The translations under genes were made by a program, and so were the position numbers. From assembly GCA_007123975.1 (NCBI GenBank), contig SLFZ01000057.1, positions 1-12,812 of the forward strand: DNA of 12,812 nucleotides, read 5' to 3'. Each line of letters opens with the position of its first letter. Positions within the stretch are counted from its first letter, which is position 1. The notes below the pieces were generated by a model. It worked only from the letters and a program-made list of their open reading frames with translations. It searched no databases and was not told the origin of the DNA. Source of the DNA: Candidatus Izemoplasma sp. GTDB taxonomy: Bacteria > Bacillota_I > Bacilli_A > Izemoplasmatales > Izemoplasmataceae. Below are positions 7,302 to 12,812 of the stretch, piece after piece.

Positions 7302-7714
7302 AAGCCTTAGGGCTTGATGTCGGCACCCGTACCGTCGGCGTCGCCGTAAGCGACCCCACGGGGCAACTCGCCCGTGGCCTCACCACTGTTCGTTTCGCAG
7401 AAGGCGCCTGGGAAGACGCCGCCCGTGAGGTGGTCGCCATTGCCACATCGGAAAACGTCGAATCAATCGTCATCGGCCTGCCGAAAAACATGGATGGCAG
7501 TGAAGGAAGCCAAGCGCAGACAACGCGAACGTTTGGGGCGATGATCGAGGGGATGATTCAAGTGCCCTTGCACTATCAGGACGAGCGGCTTTCAAGCCGA
7601 CTCGCCCAGCGTCAAATGATTGACGCAACCATGCGTAAAAAGAAACGCCAATCACGCATCGACACCCAGGCGGCAACGATTATCTTGCAAGCCTACCTCG
7701 ATGCGAAATCATAG
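7298..7714 (+). CDS. ruvX: RuvX/YqgF family putative pre-16S rRNA nuclease
   Basis: A 138-residue RNase H-fold protein of the YqgF family, which is implicated in maturing the 5' end of 16S rRNA. The acidic active-site residues are visible: D7 in LGLDVGTRTVGVAVSD, E96 in QDERLSS and D122 in IDTQAA. The family motif IGLPKNMDGSEG is at 59-70. The length is normal. The start overlaps the alaS stop by four bases and AAGGAG at 7284-7289 lies 8 bases upstream, so the two are probably translationally coupled. In B. subtilis the orthologue yrrK also follows alaS but with the small gene yrzL (IreB) between them; that gene is missing here. Function in this organism is inferred from family. Confidence 0.95.
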   Translation: MKALGLDVGTRTVGVAVSDPTGQLARGLTTVRFAEGAWEDAAREVVAIATSENVESIVIGLPKNMDGSEGSQAQTTRTFGAMIEGMIQVPLHYQDERLSSRLAQRQMIDATMRKKKRQSRIDTQAATIILQAYLDAKS

Positions 7715-7724
7715 GAGGATTGCC

Positions 7725-7982
7725 ATGGAAGAACGCACCTTGCGAGTCGAAGATGCAGACGGCAACGAACACGACTACGAGATTCTATTCACTTTCACCT
7801 CGGAGAAGACGAAGCGGTCTTACGTTGTCTTCAAAGAACCCGGCGACTCTGAAGAAATCTACGCTTACATCTATGACGAAAAGGACACCGATGGCGGGAA
7901 GTTGATGCCCATCGAGTCCGACGAAGAGTGGGACGAAGTCGAGGAGAAAATCGAAGCCTACCTCGACGACAATGAAGGGTAG
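7725..7982 (+). CDS. DUF1292 family protein (YrzB-like)
   Basis: An 85-residue, very acidic cytosolic protein without Cys, signal peptide or membrane segment. The pattern V.DADGNEHDYEILFTF, then YVVFKEPG.SEEIYAYIYDE and a C-terminal SDEEWDEVEEKIEAYL helix matches the DUF1292 family, which in Bacillota is normally encoded beside ruvX (B. subtilis yrzB). Its biochemical role is unknown. The start is fixed by a strong AGGAGG at 7713-7718, which overlaps the ruvX stop, followed by six bases and ATG. The longer open frame reaching back to 7620 lies within ruvX and lacks family similarity. The 3' end overlaps the next gene by 11 bases. Confidence 0.93.
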   Translation: MEERTLRVEDADGNEHDYEILFTFTSEKTKRSYVVFKEPGDSEEIYAYIYDEKDTDGGKLMPIESDEEWDEVEEKIEAYLDDNEG

Positions 7983-8598
7983 CGATTACTTGTCGGGGCT
8001 TTCACGCACCAAGGAAGCCCCGGCGATTCATCGCCTCCGCAACGAGGCAAAAGAACGCGGCGTGCCGATTGTTAACGAAGAAGCGGCGGCCTTTTTGCGA
8101 CAACTTATCACCCTGATAAAACCTGCGCGCGTCTTAGAGATTGGCACCGCCATCGGTTTTTCATCCGCCGTGATGGCGCTTGCTCATCAAGGCGTGCGCA
8201 TCGATACTTTAGAACGGAATGCTCAGTACGTGAACGAGGCCCGCACGAACCTCGATGCGCTTGGGTTAACCTCACGTGTCCGTGTGCACCATACCGACGG
8301 GCTCACGTTTACACCCGACGACGATGTGGTCTACGACATCGTCTTCATCGACGCGGCCAAAGCGCAGAGCGTGCGCTTTTTCGAGCGCTACGCACCGTAC
8401 GTTAAACCCGGCGGTGTCATCGTCGCCGACAACTTGTTGTTTCACGGGTTGGTCGGTGGAAAAGCACCGTCCAAAGATCTTTCTCAACTCGTGCGAAAGA
8501 TCGACCGATTCAACCGTTACGTGCTCGAAAGGGAAGATTTCGACTCGATGATTTACTCCCTTGGTGACGGCATGAGCGTATCCATCAAGAAGGGATGA
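7972..8598 (+). CDS. trmR: SAM-dependent O-methyltransferase, TrmR/YrrM family (tRNA ho5U34 methyltransferase)
   Basis: A 208-residue class I methyltransferase of the COMT-like O-methyltransferase family. The SAM-binding loop LEIGTAIGFSS is at 55-65, and the metal/substrate residues of the family are visible as D127 (FIDAAK) and D153-N154 (VADNLL). B. subtilis TrmR (YrrM) methylates 5-hydroxyuridine at tRNA position 34 to 5-methoxyuridine. The assignment to this function rests on the position directly upstream of two U32 genes, exactly as in B. subtilis yrrM-yrrN-yrrO; sequence alone would only give the O-methyltransferase family. The ATG lies inside the end of the DUF1292 gene and lacks a good ribosome binding site close by, so translation is probably coupled. 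The TGA stop is 4 bases before the next start. Confidence 0.88.
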   Translation: MKGSDYLSGLSRTKEAPAIHRLRNEAKERGVPIVNEEAAAFLRQLITLIKPARVLEIGTAIGFSSAVMALAHQGVRIDTLERNAQYVNEARTNLDALGLTSRVRVHHTDGLTFTPDDDVVYDIVFIDAAKAQSVRFFERYAPYVKPGGVIVADNLLFHGLVGGKAPSKDLSQLVRKIDRFNRYVLEREDFDSMIYSLGDGMSVSIKKG

Positions 8599-8602
8599 GG
8601 CG

Positions 8603-9466
8603 ATGAAACTGGCCGTAACCTACATGAATGATATTGATGTTCACACCCTCAAGACCGCCGGTGCCGATGCCGTGATTCTCGGCATCGAGCGTTTTTCAAT
8701 GCGCATGGCATCACCCATTCCTTTGGATGCCTTGGCTGACACAGTGCGTGCCATTCACGCCCAACACCTCGAATGTTGGGTCACGATGAACGCGCCCATC
8801 CATGAAGCGGACCTTGACGCCATGGAAGCGGCCCTTAAGCAGGTGCTCGACGCGGGTGTCGATAACGTTTTGTTTGCCGATTTGGCTGTGTTAGCCGCCG
8901 CCGGTCCAGATAAAAAGCGGCTCATTTACCATCCTGAAACCTACGCAACCGACGTTGGTGACAATCGCTTTTACGCCAACGAAGGCATCGCCGGCATCGT
9001 CGCCGGCCGGGAACTCACCATCGACGCGATTGAAGCAATGGCAGAAGGCCCCTTACCGCTTTTGGTCGTTGGTCATGGACATAGCCCGATGTTTCATTCA
9101 AGGAGGCCACTGGTTGAGCACTATTTCGAACACACCGGTGACGCCGATGCCGACATCATCAAGACAAAAAAGACCTTGACCCTAGTCGAGGAAAGTCGAC
9201 AGGAAGCATACCCCATTGTTCAAGATGCGTTTGGAACCCATGTGTTTCGCGCCAAACCAACGGCGAGTTTCACCGTGCTTAAGCGCCTTTCTAAGGTTGT
9301 GGATACATTGATTATCGATGGGCTTTGGTTGACACCGGATGACATCGTGCAAACGGTCTCCGATTACCGAGCTGCCCTTTCCGATAAACCATTGTCGGCA
9401 AACTACGAAGGCTGTGATGATGGGTTTTACTTTAAAAAGACGGTTGCTTTGAAGGAGGATGCCTGA
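8603..9466 (+). CDS. trhP1: U32 family protein, YrrN/TrhP1-like (tRNA U34 hydroxylation)
   Basis: A 287-residue TIM-barrel-like U32 protein, recognisable from AGADAVILGIERFSMR near the N terminus and GHGHSPMFHSRRPLVEHY near 157-174. U32 proteins were annotated as peptidases, but in B. subtilis YrrN and YrrO are required to make 5-hydroxyuridine at tRNA position 34. This copy has no four-cysteine cluster, as expected for the YrrN member of the pair; its partner downstream carries the cluster. AAGGGA at 8590-8595 lies 7 bases before the ATG. The TGA stop overlaps the next start (TGATG at 9464-9468), with AAGGAGG at 9452-9458 serving the next gene. The symbol is given by analogy with the B. subtilis pair. 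Confidence 0.87.
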   Translation: MKLAVTYMNDIDVHTLKTAGADAVILGIERFSMRMASPIPLDALADTVRAIHAQHLECWVTMNAPIHEADLDAMEAALKQVLDAGVDNVLFADLAVLAAAGPDKKRLIYHPETYATDVGDNRFYANEGIAGIVAGRELTIDAIEAMAEGPLPLLVVGHGHSPMFHSRRPLVEHYFEHTGDADADIIKTKKTLTLVEESRQEAYPIVQDAFGTHVFRAKPTASFTVLKRLSKVVDTLIIDGLWLTPDDIVQTVSDYRAALSDKPLSANYEGCDDGFYFKKTVALKEDA

Positions 9467-10662
9467 TGCGAAAACCTGAGTTGCTCGCGCCGGCGGGCGA
9501 TCTTGAAAAACTCAAAATAGCCTTGCTGTATGGTGCCGACGCCGTCTTCATCGGTGGGAAACGCTTTTCGCTTCGGGCGCGTGCGTCCAACTTCGACCTC
9601 GAGCGCATCGCCGAGGCTGTCGAGTTCGCCCACGCCCGAGGCAAAAAGGTGTACGTCACCACCAACATCATCCCTCAAGACGGTGATCTTGAAGGCTTTG
9701 CCGACTACGTGAAACAACTTGAGGCGATCCACGTTGACGCCGTCATCTGCGCGTCGGCGGCGATAATCGACATCGTGCGTAAGCACACAAACTTAGAAAT
9801 CCACCTCTCAACCCAACAATCCATCACCAACTCAAAGGCCATTGCCTTTTGGGCCGCCCGCGGCGTCAACCGCATCGTGCTCGCCCGCGAGGTCACGCTG
9901 GATGAGCTGGTCCCCCTCACAAAGCACGCACCAATTGATGTCGAAGTGTTCATCCACGGCGGCATGTGTGTGTCGTATTCGGGTAAATGCACCTTGTCGA
10001 ACACGATGACCGACCGCGACGCCAACCGTGGTGGATGCGCACATTCATGTCGATGGAACTACGACCTTTACGATGGGGAGGACAAACTCAACACCTCGAT
10101 GCCCTTCTCGATGGGCTCAAAAGATCTGCAGACCGTCCGACACGTCTCCAAACTCATCGACCTTGGCGTCGCCTCGCTAAAAATCGAAGGGCGGATGAAA
10201 AGCGTGCATTACATCGCCACGGTCGTTCGCACCTACCGCAAACTCATCGACGACATTTGCGATGACATCGAGGTGGATTTACCGCAGTACTTGCTGGAAA
10301 TCAAAAAGGCTGAAAACCGGCTCACAAGCCACGGGTTCATGCAAGGGATGACCTCGGTCAACGAACAGCTCTACAACTTGCGCAGCGAACAACCGACCCA
10401 AGCCTTTGTCGGGTTGGTCGTCGAGTACGACCAAACGACAAGCACCGTCACCTTCGAACAGCGAAATCACTTTGAAACCGGAGACATCCTTGAAATACTG
10501 AGTCCCCGCTTTGAACCGGTAAGCCTTAAAGTCGAGGGGCTAAAAGACGCTGAAACGTCAGAAGATATCACGGTCGCTCGTCACCCGAAACAACGGCTCA
10601 CCATGCGCACCCCAATTCCCCTTGAACCGTATGATATGCTGCGGAAGGCACGCGTGAAATAA
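9466..10662 (+). CDS. trhP2: U32 family protein, YrrO/TrhP2-like with [4Fe-4S] cysteine motif
   Basis: A 398-residue U32 protein. The N-terminal PELLAPAGDLEKLKIALLYGADAVFIGG is the family hallmark. The U32 signature VEVFIHGGMCVSYSGKC and the following RGGCAHSCRW supply C168, C175, C191 and C195 (spacing C-x6-C-x15-C-x3-C), the expected ligands of the iron-sulfur cluster in RNA-modifying U32 proteins. LGVASLKIEGRMKS (233-246) is another conserved block. Residues from about 315 to the end form a small C-terminal beta domain. In B. subtilis and E. coli such proteins use prephenate-dependent chemistry to hydroxylate U34 of tRNAs. The gene is coupled to the preceding U32 gene, probably forming a functional pair. 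No terminator is seen before the greA promoter, which begins 4 bases after the stop. Confidence 0.93.
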   Translation: MRKPELLAPAGDLEKLKIALLYGADAVFIGGKRFSLRARASNFDLERIAEAVEFAHARGKKVYVTTNIIPQDGDLEGFADYVKQLEAIHVDAVICASAAIIDIVRKHTNLEIHLSTQQSITNSKAIAFWAARGVNRIVLAREVTLDELVPLTKHAPIDVEVFIHGGMCVSYSGKCTLSNTMTDRDANRGGCAHSCRWNYDLYDGEDKLNTSMPFSMGSKDLQTVRHVSKLIDLGVASLKIEGRMKSVHYIATVVRTYRKLIDDICDDIEVDLPQYLLEIKKAENRLTSHGFMQGMTSVNEQLYNLRSEQPTQAFVGLVVEYDQTTSTVTFEQRNHFETGDILEILSPRFEPVSLKVEGLKDAETSEDITVARHPKQRLTMRTPIPLEPYDMLRKARVK

Positions 10663-10665
10663 CGG

Positions 10666-10694
10666 TTGTAAGCGGCATGAAAACATGGTAAAAT
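10666..10694 (+). promoter_or_regulatory. Promoter of greA
   Basis: TTGTAA (10666-10671), a 17-base spacer and TAAAAT (10689-10694) preceded by TG at 10686-10687 (extended -10) form a good sigma-A-type promoter. The predicted start is near 10701, leaving a leader of about 27 bases with GGAGG at 10717-10721. Confidence 0.8.
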
Positions 10695-10727
10695 TGTCAA
10701 ATATAAGGCACAATACGGAGGCATCAC

Positions 10728-11198
10728 ATGGAAATGAATAATTCCTACAAACTCACCAAACAAGGCCTCGAGGAACTTAAGCTAGAACTCGAGAAGCTGA
10801 AAACCATTGAACGCGAACGCAACTTGGAGGCGTTAAAAGACGCACGCAGCCAAGGTGACTTGAGTGAAAACGCCGATTACGATGCGGCCCGCGAAGAGCA
10901 AGCACGCATCGAAAAGCGGATCAAAGAACTTGAAAACATCATTAAGCACGCCGTCCTGATTAAGGAAGACAAGACACAAAAAGTCAACATCGGTAAAACC
11001 GTCGTCCTCCAAATCAACGGCAACAAACCCGCCGAGTACACCATCGTCGGTACGCTTGAAGCCGATCCGCTCAACTATAAAATCTCAAACGAGTCGCCCG
11101 TTGGAAAGGCGGTTATCGGCCATAAAAAAGGCGAAGCCGTCACCTTTAAGACCGACGCAAACCGTGAGATTCAAGTTAAAATCGTCGACGTGAAATAA
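10728..11198 (+). CDS. greA: Transcription elongation factor GreA
   Basis: A 156-residue factor that enters the RNA polymerase secondary channel and stimulates cleavage of backtracked transcripts. Residues about 8-78 form the N-terminal antiparallel coiled coil; its tip GDLSENADY (43-51) carries the catalytic acidic residues D44 and E47. The C-terminal FKBP-like domain shows the usual SNESPVGKAVIGHKKGE block (120-136). The length is typical of GreA. The GGAGG at 10717-10721 is 6 bases from the ATG at 10728, favouring it over the second in-frame ATG at 10734. The gene has its own promoter and a terminator that begins in its stop codon, so it can be a single-gene transcript. In B. subtilis udk lies between yrrO and greA; it is absent here. 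Confidence 0.97.
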   Translation: MEMNNSYKLTKQGLEELKLELEKLKTIERERNLEALKDARSQGDLSENADYDAAREEQARIEKRIKELENIIKHAVLIKEDKTQKVNIGKTVVLQINGNKPAEYTIVGTLEADPLNYKISNESPVGKAVIGHKKGEAVTFKTDANREIQVKIVDVK

Positions 11199-11221
11199 AG
11201 AATGCCCGTCATTCTTTTTTT
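11197..11221 (+). terminator. Intrinsic terminator of greA, overlapping its stop codon
   Basis: AAAGAATG (11197-11204) pairs perfectly with CATTCTTT (11210-11217) around a CCCGT loop, and the T run spans 11215-11221. The stem starts at the second base of the greA TAA stop. It ends 20 bases before the mtnN start. Confidence 0.9.
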
Positions 11222-11241
11222 CGTCGAAGGCAGGTGAAACG

Positions 11242-11928
11242 ATGCATATCGGATTGATTTTCGCGATGCAAGAAGAACTCGACGCTTTTTTATCGGACAC
11301 CGCAGGCGCCAACACCCACCGCCACAAAAACGTGCGCGTCACCGAGGTAACGCTCGGCGAGCACACGCTTTTTTGCGTGCTCTCCGGCGTCGGCAAAGTC
11401 AACGCCGCCTACGCCACCTCGGTGCTCATTCACCACCATGATGTGAAATTGATTTTAAACAGCGGCGTCGCCGGTGGCCTTAACGTCGATGTCGGCACCA
11501 TCGTCTTGTCAAGCGCCGTGGTTCATCACGACGTCGATGTGACCGCATTCGGCTATGACATCGGACAAATCCCTGGGTTCAAGCCAACGTTTATGGCCGA
11601 TACCGCCCTTTTGCAGCGGGCTGAAGCCATTGCCAAAACCCAAGGTCTCAACGCCATCACCGGTCTGATCGCCAGCGGCGATAAGTTCGTCACCGATCTG
11701 AAAACCATCGAGTCGCTCGTGAAGAACTACGACGACGTGCACGCCATCGAGATGGAAGCCGCGGCAATCGCCCAGGTGGCGACGCTTGAGGGTGTGCCAT
11801 TTTTGATAATCCGGGCAATTTCCGACGTCATCGGAAAAGATGCTCAAGTCGAAAGCTTCAACACCTTCCTCGTGAAAGCCGCCGCGCGCTCGGCCGACCT
11901 CCTTAAAGCGTTGCTTGAAACGCGATGA
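11242..11928 (+). CDS. mtnN: 5'-methylthioadenosine/S-adenosylhomocysteine nucleosidase
   Basis: A 228-residue cytosolic nucleosidase that cleaves adenine from methylthioadenosine and S-adenosylhomocysteine, recycling by-products of SAM use. The family motifs are present: MHIGLIFAMQEELD (E12), SGVGKVNAA (48-56), NSGVAGGL (73-80), ASGDKFV (144-150), HAIEMEAAAIAQVA (E172) and IRAISD (D195). E12, E172 and D195 align with the catalytic residues of E. coli MTAN. AGGTGA at 11232-11237 precedes the ATG by four bases. It follows the greA terminator by only 20 bases, so no promoter fits between them; expression needs a promoter inside greA or read-through. Its stop overlaps the next start (ATGA). mtnN also follows greA nearby in B. 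subtilis. In this context it may remove the S-adenosylhomocysteine made by TrmR. Confidence 0.97.
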   Translation: MHIGLIFAMQEELDAFLSDTAGANTHRHKNVRVTEVTLGEHTLFCVLSGVGKVNAAYATSVLIHHHDVKLILNSGVAGGLNVDVGTIVLSSAVVHHDVDVTAFGYDIGQIPGFKPTFMADTALLQRAEAIAKTQGLNAITGLIASGDKFVTDLKTIESLVKNYDDVHAIEMEAAAIAQVATLEGVPFLIIRAISDVIGKDAQVESFNTFLVKAAARSADLLKALLETR

Positions 11929-12668
11929 TCATCACCAAAGAAAAGCAGGGGGTTCCCTACACATTCCACATCACCAAACGACGCCGCCAGCGCCGCATTG
12001 TCATGCGGCCGGTGCGTGTCGGAGAGTTTCGTGTTTCAACGCCGTTGCGCAGCTCAAGACGGGCAATTGAACGCGTCATCGACGAGCATCTTGAGCGCTT
12101 GTTGGCGATGCCGATTCCAACGTACCCTATCGATTATGAAGACGGCGATACGATGAGCTACTTTGGTCAACCGTTGACGATTCACGCGGCCGATGTAAAG
12201 CGTGCCACCATGGATGGAACGCGCTTAAACGTCCCATCGCGAGGCGAAATCACCGCGCATGTCAAGCGTTTTTTAACCGCTTCACTTCGTCGCGAAGTGA
12301 TGGTCTTGGTGCGGCGCCACGAGGGATCGGTGAAGCGGCGGCCTTTGAAGACGCTTCGGTTCTCTATCCGACCGATGAAAAGCAAGTTTGGTAGTTGCCG
12401 TCCGACAAGCGGGCGGATTACATTGAACTTAGAACTCATCCATTACCCAAAAGCCTACCTCGAGATGATTTTCCTCCACGAGGTGGCCCACCTCGATGTG
12501 GCAGACCACCAGGACGGCTTTTATCGATTGATGGACCGACTATGCCCTGAACACCGTGTGCTAAGAAAAGCGTTAAACCGCCTTCGTCAGGCGCTTCTCT
12601 ACGACGGATTTTCCGGGCTATTCGACGCTCTGAAGGAAGGTGACACCAATGATTGCGTATCTCATTAG
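11925..12668 (+). CDS. YgjP-like (DUF45) zinc metallopeptidase
   Basis: A 247-residue soluble protein of the YgjP/DUF45 family of predicted zinc metallopeptidases. The signature block is complete: RPMKSKFGSCRPTSGRITLNLELIHYP (149-175), then LHEVAHL with H185, E186 and H189 (HExxH), and the third ligand H195 in ADHQDGFY. The basic N-terminal region (HITKRRRQRRIVMRP) corresponds to the usual 'kRksRr..l.i' opening of this family. Substrates are unknown, although related domains occur with SprT/WLM-type proteases. Its start overlaps the mtnN stop by four bases without a good ribosome binding site, so it is likely translated by coupling. The 3' end overlaps the next gene by 20 bases. Confidence 0.92.
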   Translation: MIITKEKQGVPYTFHITKRRRQRRIVMRPVRVGEFRVSTPLRSSRRAIERVIDEHLERLLAMPIPTYPIDYEDGDTMSYFGQPLTIHAADVKRATMDGTRLNVPSRGEITAHVKRFLTASLRREVMVLVRRHEGSVKRRPLKTLRFSIRPMKSKFGSCRPTSGRITLNLELIHYPKAYLEMIFLHEVAHLDVADHQDGFYRLMDRLCPEHRVLRKALNRLRQALLYDGFSGLFDALKEGDTNDCVSH

Positions 12669-12812
12669 CGTAAAAAAATGCATTCCTCGCGGCCACTATG
12701 ACGCCGTGGAAGACATTGACTTTAACACGCTTTACCACAACGTCGGGAAGCGGTTGTTGCTGGTGGATTTGGATAATACGTTGATTCCGTATGATGTCTT
12801 TGAACCGACCGA
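12649..12812 (+). CDS. YqeG family HAD IIIA-type phosphatase, N-terminal part (cut by window end)
   Basis: The first 54 codons are visible. The peptide ends in KRLLLVDLDNTLIPYD, in which D40-x-D42-x-T44 is the HAD motif I (nucleophile and acid/base aspartates). The preceding short region, with an early Pro and a DIDFNTLY-like helix, is as in the YqeG family, a group of small (about 170-residue) HAD phosphatases conserved in Bacillota, often next to the GTPase gene yqeH. The start lies inside the end of the metallopeptidase gene, with AAGGAAGG at 12633-12640 placed 8 bases before the ATG. The remainder lies outside the window, so motifs II-IV cannot be checked. Confidence 0.88.
   Translation, partial: MIAYLISVKKCIPRGHYDAVEDIDFNTLYHNVGKRLLLVDLDNTLIPYDVFEPT

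Noticed and set aside
7620..7724. N-terminal extension of the DUF1292 gene into ruvX
   Set aside because: The extra 35 residues overlap ruvX and show no family similarity; AGGAGG at 7713-7718 clearly serves ATG 7725.
8603..9466. First U32 gene as a degenerate copy that lost its cysteine cluster
   Set aside because: YrrN-type members of the YrrN/YrrO pair are expected to lack the cluster, and the gene is intact with normal signals.
1..12812. Mobile element, CRISPR array, toxin-antitoxin or defence island
   Set aside because: No transposase, integrase, regularly spaced repeats, small paired toxin-like genes or atypical-composition island was seen; all + strand genes are recognised housekeeping or conserved families with normal spacing.
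1..12812. Use of UGA as tryptophan (Mollicutes code)
   Set aside because: Several conserved genes end at their expected length with TGA, and tryptophans at conserved sites are encoded by TGG.

Overview
This window is a compact run of housekeeping genes, all on the + strand, from what looks like a low-GC-lineage Gram-positive bacterium (Bacillota, class Bacilli or a Mollicutes-related group), although base composition is close to 50% GC. The evidence is a tRNA-Ala T-box leader in front of alaS, strong AGGAGG-type ribosome binding sites, lipoprotein export of a surface phosphoesterase, and a gene order recD2 - alaS - ruvX - DUF1292 - trmR - two U32 genes - greA - mtnN that resembles the Bacillus subtilis yrrC-alaS-yrrK-yrzB-yrrMNO-greA-mtnN region from which several genes are absent. 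TGA is used as a stop codon (alaS, the first U32 gene, trmR, mtnN), so the Mycoplasma-type genetic code does not apply. No mobile element, CRISPR array, rRNA or tRNA gene was found.

Layout. 1-128: tail of an M24-family aminopeptidase. 197-1897: a lipoprotein of the UshA/5'-nucleotidase fold with an added N-terminal Ig-like domain and an unusually short C-terminal domain, followed by a strong terminator. 2032-4398: recD2, with its own extended -10 promoter and a very short leader. 4412-4660: promoter and alanine-specific T-box. 4677-10662: a tightly packed operon alaS-ruvX-yrzB-like-trmR-U32-U32. 10666-11221: greA as a one-gene unit with its own promoter and terminator. 11242-12812: mtnN, a YgjP-like metallopeptidase and the start of a YqeG-type phosphatase, chained by overlaps.

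How the genes fit together. The central operon concerns tRNA and rRNA: AlaS charges tRNA-Ala, RuvX is the pre-16S rRNA nuclease family, and the two U32 proteins plus TrmR match the B. subtilis set that hydroxylates and then methylates U34 of tRNAs, giving 5-methoxyuridine. TrmR releases S-adenosylhomocysteine, which MtnN can cleave. The T-box puts the start of this operon under control of tRNA-Ala charging.

I did not find a clearly new system. The observations most worth checking are the SSB-tail-like DDDIPF peptide near the RecD2 C terminus, the remodelled C-terminal domain of the nucleotidase-like lipoprotein, and the coupling of a GCU-specific alanine T-box to an operon encoding wobble-uridine modification. 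The downstream end of the alaS, recD2 and DUF1292 reading frames is certain, but for all three the longest open frame overstates the N terminus; the starts given here follow the promoter, T-box and ribosome-binding-site evidence.
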